Assembly: GCA_902729315.2 (NCBI GenBank)
Contig: LR746264.1
Location: forward strand, 9,579,878-9,643,877
Direction of reading: 5' to 3'
DNA: 64,000 nt
From: Spirodela intermedia
Taxonomy: Eukaryota > Streptophyta > Magnoliopsida > Alismatales > Araceae
Shown here: positions 1 through 11,518 of the stretch, piece by piece
How the letters are laid out: each line of letters opens with the position of its first letter
Numbering within the stretch: position 1 is the stretch's first letter
The notes under the pieces: generated by a model
Database searches by the model: none
Told to the model about the DNA's origin: nothing
What the model saw: the letters and a program-made list of their open reading frames with translations, nothing else
Translations under genes and position numbers: made by a program

Positions 1-654
1 TTTCTTATCACGTATCACATGTCCATTCACTAGGAGATGCCATGTGTCATGTTAACTTTGCTTATCATACATCATCCCTATCAATAAGATTTTTCATGTT
101 TCCAAATGTAATATCATGGTCAGATGTTGGCACATGTCAAATAAAAAAATCTCTCCTATCTAAAAATAAGTTGACACATGTTTTTGCCTATTTTTTTCTC
201 TCCTCTAGTTTTTCTCTAAAATGACTTATTTTGATCAAATGTGACTTGATATTATAGGCATATGACCTTTGACAATCGTTTTCTTCTTTAAGACCTTAAA
301 AGTATATCTAAATAAAAATATATAATTTTAATAATTATTAACAATTAATGTATTTTAATATTTTTATGATCATTTGATTATTTTATATTATCATATTTAT
401 ATGATTAATTTGTTAATATCAAAATCATTGAAACCAACACACTCTTCAAATCCATCATAAATAAATACATGGCTTCTCCAAATTAGTTGAACAAATATTT
501 TGTATTGAGTATCAAATACTTACCCTTGACAATAACCTTATTAGGCATTCAGTAGTATGTGCATAATTAGAGATACATGCCCTTTTTTCTGAAAAAAGAG
601 ACACAAATGAGCCATGTTCTCAATAATTCATTCAACAACCTATATATCTCCATT
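1..654. other. AT-rich intergenic DNA, no gene seen
   Basis: Both strands carry only short, frame-broken ORFs with no recognisable protein similarity. The sequence is AT-rich with homopolymer runs. No promoter, RNA gene or ordered repeat could be supported here. Confidence 0.6.
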
Positions 655-1046
655 AATTTTTAGATAACTCAATAATTTTCTGATCATTTATAAAAAAAAT
701 AAGTATAATTAAATAATGATAAATTTAAATAAACTTAATAAGGTTAATTAAAAGCCTTGAAATTGATGACATAGGATATGAAATTATGCTTGAAGTTTGA
801 TTTATTTAAATTTATAAGTTGAATACTTATCTTGCCTAAATTTGATTATATGAGAGGGACATTTTCTGATGAGAGTTTCTTTAAAAATATTGAATCACAC
901 TTAATAGCAAGTTTGATTATGTGATAAATGAAAACTTTAATAGATATTGAAAATATGAAGCTTTTTATGGAATATAAATATTTAAAGAGTGTTTGTTTAT
1001 TGTTTTTTCAAACTCATCACGTTATAGGTTTAAGTCAAAGTCCACT
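655..1046 (+). repeat. Diverged left LTR-like repeat of a retroelement relic
   Basis: This block aligns by eye with 3692-4040 over most of its length at roughly 70-75% identity. Shared landmarks in the same order are a GATAACTCAA-like start, GACATA..GATAT.AAATTATG, TTGAT.TAATGAGA..GACATTTT, GAATCACA/AAATCACA and GAAAATAT..TTTTTAT. Direct orientation and a spacing of about 3 kb fit the two LTRs of one old insertion. The boundaries are approximate because the ends are worn. No primer-binding site is evident after it. A coincidental pair of intergenic repeats cannot be excluded. Confidence 0.45.
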
Positions 1047-3691
1047 TAAAAAGGCCCCATTTTTTTATTAAAATGTGATCTTAATTTCAGGAACAATCAA
1101 GTGGTCAAAATAAAATTGAAATTAATGACAGTATAGTGCATTGAAAATAAGATGAAACTTTTCTAATGATATCCTAGTTTGCAAAATTTCTAAATAGATG
1201 TGAAGGGATGATTTAAATTATATTGAGGATTGCACACATCGCACCATATTAAAAAGTTAATGTTTCAATCTAATATATAAAGTCTACATCCCACATTGTA
1301 ATGCTACGTTCACCTCTTGTCATATATTGCTTGCCTTGAACTTAATATATAATTATTATATTTTTTCCTAAGATTTTAATAATTAAAAAGGGGGGAGAAA
1401 AAATGAGCAAAGATAAGAGGACATGCATCTTGTCACAGAGAGAAAATATGAAAGATTTTAATATTCAATTATAAATTGTGTTGGGTTATGGACTCTTATA
1501 AGAACTTTTCTTATTGGTCTTTAGTTTTTCTAAAACCTAAATCAAGATTGTATGAAGACATAGTATTTTTATGGTGATTTAGTCTCCTGCCTACATTCAC
1601 TTTCTAAAAATAATCTATCTTTTTAGATTCCACTAGTTATGACCATCTGACCACACACCATTAATGATCAAACTCACCTCTCATGAAAATTTGTCCAAAA
1701 AGTTTCCTCTAGATTCATAGTTGTAGGAAGCCAACAACTATTTAAAGGGACAACTCTTATAATTGATCAAGTTATACTTAAATCTCACATTTATCTAACA
1801 ATAAATATAAAATTATTTTGTTATAGGTAATTTTTTGATTGACGATGTAAACTTTGGATATGTTCAAATTTTCAATAAAGAAGATAATATTTGATGGCTT
1901 GAATTCATTGTCCTATTCATGTTGAATTATTAGCCATTGATGGAAGTCACTTGGAGCTTTAGTAAGTTGAAGAAGATCTTTCAATGTTCTAATAGTGCTC
2001 CTCAAATTACCTTTGAATTAATTTGTCAACTTGATCCTCGCTATTTCTCACTTAAATTTCATGCATGAAAAACTTAATGAAAAATTGAGGGTCATTAAAA
2101 AGATAAAAAAATATATTAATTTACTTATCAAAGATAGTAGAACTTATAGGCAAATATCATACAAAAATCCTCTCATATTTTTGTGATTTTCTATTGACTA
2201 TTTTCTCTAAAATATTATTATTCAATTAGTCGAGAAACCAATACAATATGTGTTTCAACAAGATTATGATATCCTCAGATAAAATCAATATATGGTTATG
2301 TTAACACTTAATGTTCATATCCAAATCATGTTAGTTTGTATCAGTTCATTTAAGAACTAATATTGAGAGTTCATAACTAATGAAATATGTCTTACTAAAT
2401 ATCTAATAAAACTATCAAATATGATCCAATCGTTTTAGATGAAGTATAATATTTAAGAAGACATTTTGATTGAAGATCTCAATACTTTCAACCATTAATT
2501 TTGTGATTTATGTATTTTTAACATATCTTTGATAATGTCTAAAAAAAATGTTTCCATAGCAATTAGTAGTATGCCTACACTCTATTTATGCATAGATAAT
2601 TGTGTAAACTTTTATGGCCATATTTTACTTCATAAAACCTTATTGATTTAAATATCTTAACAATTTATTTTCTTATTATTGTAGTTTCTATAGATCTTAA
2701 TGATTTCCATAATAATTAATAAAATAATAATTTCTCATGTTGAAATCAATCAATTTAATAGGTTCAAATTATTGATCAAGAATGTACTTTGTAAGTTCTC
2801 ATCTCAAATTTTATTAATATTATTTCAAGTTATACTTGAGTATTTTCATGTTTAATGTCATATCATTCATATTATAAACTAGATATTCGATATTTTAATT
2901 GATCTTACATTTGTTTGTCATGATCAAAATATCATTTATTATAGTGTTCTAATAAAATCATCATATTATTGTTGTATGAAAAAAGGTGCTCCAATGAATC
3001 CATTTGATTATGCATCATCAATTTTCATATTTTTGTTTCTTTTGATTTTCTGAATATCTTTGTTGAAATCATCTAATGATTGTGATATACATATATATAT
3101 TGATTAACATATTCAGGAAAAGTATTACAACACTAACATAAAATCTAAACCTAATGTCTCCTAAAATAGTTTCAAAAAATTAGATCTTAGAGTGAAATAT
3201 TTTACTTTGATAGCCATGGAGCCAAATTTGATCAATATTTTTATAAAAGTTGATGATTATTCATGAAATATTCTTATTCTTTTAGTGATTAGCATCATGA
3301 ATCTAAAAGTTTCATTTATGATATGATGGAAATAGAAATGTAAAATATAGAATTTAAATAACCAATGTTTCATGGGTCTATGTGTATAAGTGTGAATTTT
3401 GGACACAATAATGAGTATATATGTGTGATGAGTATTTTGATATGATATAAGTGGGAAGATTCTCATACACTAATAGAAATGAACTTATTATCTATTATTT
3501 GTATCATTATTACCTCTCGGGTGTGTGACACAATATTTGTATATCTTTTTTATGTTACAAAGTGAAAGAAAAGTTGTGTATACAAATTGATAAAGTGAGG
3601 GGAGAGTCATAAAGTTAGAGGAAGAAAATGTGAATTATTGAGGAGAAAGAAAAATAATTTCAATATATTTTAATCATAAAAAAAGGGACAT
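1047..3691 (+). mobile_element. Degenerate internal region of a copia-like element
   Basis: The stretch lies between the two LTR-like blocks and has no intact ORF. At 3249-3263 the plus strand reads V-D-D-Y-S and then a stop, resembling the VDDYSR motif of the copia integrase core with the Arg codon mutated to TGA. A purine tract at 3678-3690 sits directly before the right block, as a polypurine tract would. At about 2.6 kb the interior is shorter than a full copia element, so deletion or non-autonomy is likely. The class assignment rests on one short motif and is tentative. Confidence 0.35.
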
Positions 3692-4040
3692 TGTTGAGTT
3701 TTTGATAACTCAACATTCTTTTGATGATTTGTAAAGATATTTAAGTAACATCAATCTTGATTGAAAATCATAAAATTGCTGACATAAGATATAAAATTAT
3801 GATTGAAATTTGATTTGTTTTAATTACTCAAAGAAAAAAATTGATATAATGAGATTGACATTTTTTGGTGAGATTTTTCTTTATATAAATTAAATCACAT
3901 GCACTAAGTACAATTTGGATTATTTGAGAAATCATGACTTCAAATACATCATGAAAATATTAGTTTTTTATTTAATATATTTTTTTAATATATATATTTA
4001 TTCAAACAATCAATTTTAAATTAGGTCATAACCCACTAAA
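3692..4040 (+). repeat. Diverged right LTR-like repeat, begins TGTTGAG
   Basis: It starts TGTTGAGTTTTTGATAACTC just after a purine-rich tract. The TGTTG start and the short inner inverted repeat (GAGTT..AACTC) are typical of copia LTR starts. It aligns in direct orientation with 655-1046. The right end is uncertain. Confidence 0.45.
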
Positions 4041-5946
4041 ATATAGAAAATGAATCACAAACCACTTTCTAGAAGTTAGTTTTCCCTAATAATAGAAGCA
4101 TGTCAATTAGGAGTACAATGAATAATATCTGCCCAATATAGAAATAAGTCTTTTAGTAAATCTTTAAAAATAGAGGGCTAACCTAGTTTACTCAAAGTAT
4201 AAAAATGATATCTTGCCCAAAATTAGGGAAAGATGATTCAAATTGAAGTTTAAAATGCAACAATTGCTTTTGTGGTTCTCTTATCTGCATTCATCACCCC
4301 ATAAAATCATGTCTAACAATAACTTGATGAAGCCTTGTATTAAAGAAGACCTTTATGTCCCAAAACTTCAATGACACTTAAGGGTGCTTCATACTTTAGA
4401 GATCTCATGTGCTCCCTTTATTGGTTGTACTTCCTTACATTCTTTAATGAAGTTGAACAATTATATCCTTGAATGAAGGGAAAGGTAAAAGTTTGATTTT
4501 GTTATTGATGATACTCTTGTTGTGACTAATATTTAGTGAATGTCGAGACACTCGGAGTGTGTTGACTTTGTGATTTACTATAACATTGTGACACTTGTAG
4601 TGTGCTGGCAGCATGGTTACTTATGACTATTTCTATTATAGGGTCTTAAGAGGTTATCACAAACATGTGAAGTATAATAATGTAAGGAGTTCCTTATCTC
4701 TTAAAATCAGGTGTGATATAAGTATTAACATAGTGGACCTAAGGTGAACATCTCAAAAGTCAACATAAGTAAAAGATATTAAACCAAACCACTCTAAAAT
4801 CCTACATCCCTAAAGTGTGAATGAAACTCTTCTCATAATTATGCAACTCTAGATGGTACTTACCAAAATATGTTGACCTCTTTTATTGCACACAGCCTTT
4901 ATACGTCTATATGTATGTGACATCACAATAGTTGTTGTTATGACCATAACACTACTACATATGTAGATTTCTAATATTATGTATTCAAGTATTTCAAACA
5001 TATCTCAATGTCAAGCCTCCCATGATAACAAGGTATGTTTGTCTCACAACTATAGGGTAGACATTAACTTTAGTCCTTAGGTTGGTGCTGCTCTTCTTAC
5101 TTCCAAAATAAAGAATGATTCTTCTTTGCTTGTGATGAAAATAACAAAACAATGATAAAAGGATTTTTCATATGCTACATAAGGAAGTCAATCTCTAAGA
5201 TGGTTAATAAATTGTGTATAGATAGTTTTGTGAAATCTACTGATCTTTCCATCCTCCAATTTGTAGAAAATTCTCACATGTTGTCTTAGTTAGGGTACAT
5301 GTCATCTATTAACAACCTTGATTCAGTCCAAGCTTTATGATAAAATTATGTCTAATTAGGTGGCCTCTTTTCTTGAGAGAAAATTATGAGTGGCCCTTCT
5401 CCATCATTGTAGGAGTAGATTTGTCATTGATTTTAAGCTCCACAAAGAAAAAAAATGCAGCACTTATTTTGAAGAGATTGGAAGATGTCCTTTTCTCTCA
5501 TTTGACTACCTCTATATTGAGCACACTTTAATCTCTCTTGAATGAATTACTTCTAAGTTGCATTTTTTACTATTTAGTTGATCATTCATGCCACTATTTC
5601 AATGATTTACTACCACTCCTAGTGTTGATAGGCTTTGTCTTGTAATTTATCAATACATTAATTGTTGTTGTAGTTATTGTAATCTTATACGATTTAGTAC
5701 CTCAGCTCTACATGAGCTCAAGGTTGAAGACCAACGATAAAGTTGAACTATGTTATCTTCTTATAACACATTTTTTATATCAATGAGTAATGAAAACTAT
5801 TTTATGTAGTCCTTCATTATAAGAGTTCGTAAATGTGCGTTACTTCCCAACCATGTGATGTTTGTTATAAAGAACTTGTCATTACCTTTAGTAACAGTGG
5901 CTTTAGTTCAATCTAGATATTTAGTGCTTCACCATAACTTGCTATC

Positions 5947-6045
5947 TGCATGACATTCTCTTCATTGGTCGATTGCATGTATGCCATTCTCTTCATTGGT
6001 CGATTGCATGCATGACATTCTCTTCATTGGTCAATTGCATGTATG
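5947..6045. repeat. Three tandem copies of a 31-bp unit
   Basis: The core CATTCTCTTCATTGGTC recurs with starts 31 bp apart (units near 5952, 5983 and 6014), each followed by a GATTGCATG-like segment. The copies differ at only a few positions, so the array is recent relative to the surrounding worn DNA. It has no apparent function. Confidence 0.85.
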
Positions 6046-6958
6046 TCATTACCTACTTTGCTGGTGCAACATCTATTGCAAGGGTCTCAAAACCTCTCGT
6101 AAGATAGTCCCACATCTAATGTCACTAGTGTATATGATGACTTATGATGTCACTACCCACATGTCATTTAGCTGGTTCCTCTATGGCTAGACATTACACA
6201 AAGGTGGTCCTCCATGTCAAACAACCTTTGCACTTGAGTTCTATTCTCCTCGAACATCAATTATTGTTTTGATATTAAGTTGTTATTCATACACTCTTTT
6301 GGTATTCATTATCTACTAGTGTCACCAATGTGTCAATATATGATGTTGTGTCTATAGAAAAGAATATATAAAATATAGAGGCATGATCTGTCTTCACTCA
6401 ATTGACCTTTTATAGAGATGTGTAAACCCCAGATGCGTCAACATGCAATGCCTTTCTCTGACAACACTATTAAATGATCCCCTAACATTATGTTCCATTG
6501 GCTTGACTGTGGTCATCTACTATGATGACTTGATCCACTCGTGTGCCGCTCATGATGTGAGTGTGAAGTCAATCACACCTTTCCCTGCCAAAATGCTAGT
6601 TGGGGCAACCTAGAAGCCCACTTGGCCCACTAATATGCTTGGGCCATGCGCCCAATTAATATATTCTTAATTAACCCTATGAGGCTTCAATTTGGGCCAT
6701 TGGCTTATTTCTAAACTCGTAAAAGTCATTTTCCCCTTAATCTTATATCTAAATATCGTCAAAAAAGTCATAATTTGCTAATAATTTGCTAGTTTATCAA
6801 TCCCATAGGCCAGCGTTAGGAACACTCATGAACGGCCACCAGTTTCTTCCCAATCGACTCTAGCTTACCCTACATCCGCCCCCTCAGACTCAATGATCCT
6901 CCAACGAGATTACGAGGAGAGCATGTTTTCACAAGGCTCTTAACGTTTCGCCACAGTG

Positions 6959-6970
6959 TGCCACGTGGCA
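6959..6970. promoter_or_regulatory. Perfect 12-bp palindromic G-box TGCCACGTGGCA
   Basis: The site is a G-box (CACGTG) with symmetrical flanks, the optimal class of site for plant bZIP and some bHLH factors. It lies 0.8 kb beyond the 3' end of the EXO70 gene, so its target is unknown. Binding is inferred from sequence only. Confidence 0.4.
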
Positions 6971-7169
6971 CGATGACCCACGGATGTTGACTGACAAGGT
7001 CGGGAAATTTCTCCCTCGTTAATATCTCCGGAGCAAATCTAAAGGTACAGTTCTTGGGAAATCCAGGGCCACCGCTTTGGTCACTGACGTGACTTTAGAA
7101 GATATTGTACGCGATTCCCCAGACGTGGGGGGTCTCCGGCCACGTCTCTCCTACGACCGGCGGAAGTCC

Positions 7170-7663
7170 CTTTCGGACAGCGTTGTGCGCCGAGCAATGT
7201 GCCCGTATCCTTTCCGCGCGGGCGTCACCGTCGCACAGCAGTATTCCGTTTGAAATTAGAGATGGAGATGACGGTGTTAAGGAAGAAAAAATGCAGACAT
7301 CGTTGTTTTCAAGGTGATGCTCGGAAGAAAAACTCGTATTGAATCAGTGGCGGCTCTGTTCTGCACAGATCTTCAACGATGGAGAGATCGCTCGCTCTGA
7401 AAAGGCTTTCGGACTGCGGTTTGCGCCGAGCAATGTGCGACGATCCTTTCTTGGCGGCGCGGCCGTCGCTTTTCGTCAACAGATATTTATTCGAGTTGAA
7501 ATTCGAGATGGAGATCCCCGTATTAAGGAAGAAAGGTGAAGACATCGTCGTTTCCAAGATGATGGTCGGAAGAAACAAGCCTTATTGAATTTGTGTTGAC
7601 TCTGTTATGTACAGATCTCCGACGGTAGAGAGATCGGTCACTCTGAAAACGCTTGGAACTGGT
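7170..7663. repeat. Tandem repeat of a 236-bp unit, two copies plus start of a third
   Basis: Unit 1 is 7170-7405 and unit 2 is about 7406-7650, followed by a short fragment of a third. Shared landmarks are CTTTCGGAC, TGCGCCGAGCAATGTG, GATGGAGAT, TTAAGGAAGAA, GATG.TCGGAAGAAA, ACAGATCT.C.ACG and GAGAGATCG.TC.CTCTGAAAA. The copies diverge by roughly 25-30%. ORFs inside them do not match known proteins. The array ends about 100 bp from the 3' end of the minus-strand EXO70 gene, so it could contribute to its 3' UTR or terminator region. Confidence 0.8.
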
Positions 7664-7768
7664 TGAATTCCCGTGGTTGGAACCAGTTTCAAACGTTTGC
7701 AGACGTGATTCAGAATACATGATATTTCTCTTTTGAATTTGGGGGAGTGGAGGAGGGGGATGATCCGG

Positions 7769-9697
7769 CTAGACGGGCATCCTCGAAGCCTTAGAGGAAC
7801 CAGAGATGGAGGAGGAGCTCGAGCCAGTGCTGGTGTCGCCGAAGAAGAGGTCGGAGAGATAGTTCCCAAGGTCGTCGGGTGAGAACCGCAGGAGGGTGGG
7901 CAAGTCTTTCTCCCCCCGCAGCACGGTGGCGGTCACCATGTAGAAGGACCGGTACGCCTGGATCAGCTTCTTGGAGACGGACAGCTTCAGCTCATCCCTC
8001 ATCTTCCCATCAGGGACCACCCACCCGGCTTGCTCCCTGCACGCCTCTTCGAACGCCTCGTTGAAGCGGCGCATGCCTTCCCTTGCCGCGTCGGTCTCCG
8101 CCGCAACGGTCTGCGGCACTGTCGCCAGGACCTTTCCCCATGCCAGGCGCTCATAGCTTGCGGCGTAGTTCCTGGCCTTGGACTCGTGCTTGGAGACCCA
8201 GTCGTCGCCGAGAATGCCCTGTAGCTGGCTGCCACGGACTTTGTTCACCACGTACCGGAGGTTGTTGGAGAGGAAAAGGTATGCCAGAGAGACCTCGCGG
8301 TAGGATTCGGCCTTGGTGTCGAGCTTGCAGAGCAGGACGAGGATAAGCCAAGCCAGCCGGACGGAGATGGGGGAGAGGGAGCCCTCTCCGGCGCGGTAGG
8401 CGGGAGACGGCGGCGTCGAAGTCAATGGGACGGCGTCGAAGAAGGGTTCCGGTACCGAGGCGGGCATTTGGAAGGGTTGATCGGCGTATATCTCGGTGAG
8501 GGCTTCGCTGTAGTCGGCGAGGAAAACCAGATAGTTCATCGCGTACCGAGTGAGGGGGTGGAGTCCGCCACCTGGAACGGGTACCTTGGAGTTGTCCTTC
8601 TGAACCGCTGTCTCAAAGTCGCCGAGTAGGGACCGGACCGCCTCGGCGAGCTTCTGTAGGGAGGAGGTGACCTGGGCTCTGACGGCGGACGTTGACTCGT
8701 GGGAGAAGACCGACTCGATCTCGGGCAACAGCTCGACTATGGAGTCGTACATGTCGAGCATCCGAAAGATCTTCTCCGGCGAGCGCTTCGTCTTCAACGC
8801 CACCAGCTCCGGGAAGCCCAGGAAGTATATAGCGGGGTCTCTGGCGATCTCGGCGAAGGTGGATTCACGGATCGACTCCGAGGAGGCAAAGACGTGGTCG
8901 CAGAGGGCTCGCTCGCCGGAGAAGAGAGTGCGGACTGCGACCTTTGAGGAGGCAAGCCAACTTCGCATCCTCATCTCGAGCACATCCCAGTCGAACTTCT
9001 GAATTTGGGTGGGGCTTAGCCTGTCGAACCCCAGCTTGTAGAGGCCCTCGTCGACGATGGAGCGACGGATGGTCTTGTATATGTTGACGCACTCCTTGCC
9101 GTAACCGCAGAAGATCATGCAGTCCGCGATGGAATTGAGGTCGGCCATGGCGATGAAAGATACCCGCTCCACCTCACCAATGGACTCCGTGGCAGAACGA
9201 ATCTCATCCTCCTCGAGGTCAGAGAGAGAGGAAGAGGAAGTGAGGGAAAGGGACGAGCGCTCGGACGCGGAGATTGATTCCGGATCCAGGCGGTCACGAT
9301 TGGCGGAGAGGATCTGATAGAACTCCTTCTGGAGGCGGCGCATGGCCGCCTGCATGAGCGTCTGTCCCCGGACGAGAAGGTCACTGCTGGAGACAGGAGA
9401 GTCCGCCATGAAGAAGTGCATAGCCCGCTGAAGGTCCGAGACTGCGCGGAGGAATTGCCGTGCCTCAGCGCGGTTCTCGTAGAAGATGGAGGTTATCTTG
9501 GCATAGGCGGATCCCTCGGGGTCCCATTTGGTGATGATCTCCTCTGCGGCAGAGATGTTCTCCTCCATCATGGTGGCCGAGAAGCTGCGGCGCGGCGTCG
9601 ACGGAGTGGACGCCGGGGCCTCTCCGGAGGCGGCGTGGCGGTCGCTGCGTCGAGGGGAGGGGTGGAAGAAGATGCTGCGCATTCCCTTAATGGGCAT
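7769..9697 (-). CDS. EXO70H: EXO70 exocyst subunit, EXO70H-like
   Basis: The gene is an intronless 642-residue ORF, within the usual 590-690 range for plant EXO70. The exocyst tethers secretory vesicles to the plasma membrane, and EXO70 contributes membrane binding. The N-terminus reads KGMRSIFF, then MMEENI..AEEIITKWDP and LQRAMHFFM, which is the arrangement expected of EXO70H-type paralogues (known family pattern). The C-terminal EXO70 fold runs from about residue 220 to 620, with FDWDVLEMRMRSWL near 230 and HPLTRYAMNYLVFL near 390. A Ser-rich low-complexity segment lies near residues 145-165 and another at the C-terminus. Third codon positions are strongly G/C. A TATA-like box lies about 145 bp upstream. 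The subfamily letter is less certain than the family. Confidence 0.93.
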   Translation of the reverse strand: MPIKGMRSIFFHPSPRRSDRHAASGEAPASTPSTPRRSFSATMMEENISAAEEIITKWDPEGSAYAKITSIFYENRAEARQFLRAVSDLQRAMHFFMADSPVSSSDLLVRGQTLMQAAMRRLQKEFYQILSANRDRLDPESISASERSSLSLTSSSSLSDLEEDEIRSATESIGEVERVSFIAMADLNSIADCMIFCGYGKECVNIYKTIRRSIVDEGLYKLGFDRLSPTQIQKFDWDVLEMRMRSWLASSKVAVRTLFSGERALCDHVFASSESIRESTFAEIARDPAIYFLGFPELVALKTKRSPEKIFRMLDMYDSIVELLPEIESVFSHESTSAVRAQVTSSLQKLAEAVRSLLGDFETAVQKDNSKVPVPGGGLHPLTRYAMNYLVFLADYSEALTEIYADQPFQMPASVPEPFFDAVPLTSTPPSPAYRAGEGSLSPISVRLAWLILVLLCKLDTKAESYREVSLAYLFLSNNLRYVVNKVRGSQLQGILGDDWVSKHESKARNYAASYERLAWGKVLATVPQTVAAETDAAREGMRRFNEAFEEACREQAGWVVPDGKMRDELKLSVSKKLIQAYRSFYMVTATVLRGEKDLPTLLRFSPDDLGNYLSDLFFGDTSTGSSSSSISGSSKASRMPV

Positions 9698-9840
9698 CTC
9701 CCTGCGACGGTGATGTATTTCTTAGATTGAGGTGGGACGAGGGAGGCCAGAGAGGAGGGAGGCGGAGGAGAGCTGAGGTAGTCGCGCAGATGATCTGGTT
9801 ACAAATGGAGTTGGGATACTGGAGGAGAGCCGGGGGAGAG

Positions 9841-9849
9841 CATTTATAG
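9841..9849 (-). promoter_or_regulatory. TATA box of the EXO70 gene
   Basis: Read on the minus strand the site is CTATAAATG, about 145 bp before the EXO70 start codon. That implies a 5' UTR of roughly 110 bp. It is the only clear TATA motif in the proximal upstream DNA. Confidence 0.5.
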
Positions 9850-11466
9850 AGGAGAGAGAAGGGCGGAGAGGGGACGAGTAAGACGCGTTGACTCGGAGCG
9901 CTCACGGGTACGGGCCTGCGGTAACGGAAGCTGCGGGTGCCGCCCGACGGAACGCGTTAAATCTGTCATTTACTCTCGCTCTTCGACTCCGCAGACGCGG
10001 GAACCGGAGGCACCTGACCCTGGCCGAGTTCCAAACAGCTACAGCCGCCGAAATTCCGGGACACAACGTGAGATAGAACGAAGGCGGCGCGCTTCCCGCG
10101 TTAGAGTCAACGGTCAGCTTCAGACTATCGAGAGATAGTGCCTCCCTCCTTCTCACTCGGATCAATTCCTGTATAAAATATGCATAAACTCGACAGAAAA
10201 CGGGGGTTTCTGTCGAGAAGCTTCCAGATCCTACCGGGCCGGAACATTCCTGTCCAGTTGGCGTCTTCTACTTGCCTGGAAGTTCAAGAGAACTTACCCG
10301 CCCATCCCCCGACCCTTTCTAACAATTTAAGCCCGATTTCAAAGCTGATGCCTTGTTGGTGACAATCCAACAGTTAAGATTTGATCAGTGGTACGCCTTG
10401 TTACTGCAGTTTCTTGAGGGAGAAGTGAATGAGAGAGAGTCACAGGCCGTTACGAATGTTACCTGCCCAATAATCAAGGACGCGGAGTTACTGGTCAACG
10501 GCGCAGTCGCATTTTTACACGTGAGCCAATGTTTCTATGTCATCTCGGTCAACGCTTTCACTGTCCCACCGTGCCGCTATTTTGGCCTGACGTCCACGTC
10601 ACCCACGTTCGCGCCTCTCCTGCTGCTGCAGCCTAACAGCAGGCTCCACGTGGCTTGTTAATCCTACTATATCACAGAAACTAAATGGTAAGGGGGGGTG
10701 GGGGGGTGAGTACACGTGTGACTGACGGCGGAGGTCCCTCAATTACGGTTGCCCTCTACTGCCACGCCGCCACGTCATTGTCTTAGTCACTGGGTTAGAC
10801 ACGCTGTGTCGTCCAGTGAGACAATGCGCCCTCGAAGCAGTGCTGTCAGAGCCCACGTCAGAGTTCGTGAAGCGTTGCGTGCCACGTAATGGATGAGAGG
10901 GCGAATAGAGCCCTTCCCTCTCCGTCTACTGCTACCAGGACAAACAGACGGCGTCTGCTTCTGCTGCAAGGAGTTGAAGTGAGAGAGACCGCCGCGTGGT
11001 CTCAGCGTGAGACGTCCAGAGAAGAGTTTTCTTCCTGAATGCGCCACCTTTGACTTCTATATAGATACTTACACGTCACACGTGGCGGGCGGATGGTCCT
11101 GTATGGCGACAATGACCTGGTCAACTTTTTCCGCGCAAATGGGGACATGGGAACATGGGCAGCGGAAGAAGCCCTTGGCAACGAAAACGTTCCCATTTGT
11201 AGAACTCAGGCGACGCCAGTCTCCGGTCCGTCCATCCGCTGATGTGGAAGGCGTCTCTCCCGGTCAAGAGACTCGCACCCATGCATTTAAACTGTTCCTG
11301 CCGCGTTCAAATCAGGGAAGCTGACTTTCGATGTTTTCGGAGAGCATTTCGCATCTCTCTTAAATGCTCTTTGCTTACATGTTATGACCCAGTAAACAGG
11401 GGGGGAGAGAGAGAGCGAGCGAAAGCGAAAGATAGAGAGAGCGAGCGACAGAGAGAGCGAGAGCTA

Positions 11467-11469
11467 GAC

Positions 11470-11515
<46 letters not shown>
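11467..11515. repeat. (GATA)n(GA)n microsatellite
   Basis: A few GATA units run into an uninterrupted GA run of about 30 bp. It follows 60 bp of purine-rich imperfect GA repeats starting near 11400. Confidence 0.9.

Positions 11516-11518
<3 letters not shown>

Larger units (their letters stand above)
4041..7168. other. Intergenic DNA without a recognisable gene
   Basis: The region is AT-rich up to about 6600 and becomes GC-balanced toward the EXO70 gene. ORFs are short and unrelated to known families. It holds a three-copy 31-bp repeat near 5950-6045 and a palindromic G-box at 6959-6970, both listed separately. From 6610 to 6710 several GGCCCA/TGGGCC motifs occur. No RNA gene was found. Confidence 0.55.

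Noticed and set aside
6106-6117. Second USE-like motif AGTCCCACATCT
   Set aside because: The last base differs from the consensus, no well-placed TATA box follows and no snRNA-like sequence lies downstream.
11290-11340. Possible tRNA B-box-like GTTCAAATC
   Set aside because: No cloverleaf, A-box or paired acceptor stem could be formed around it.
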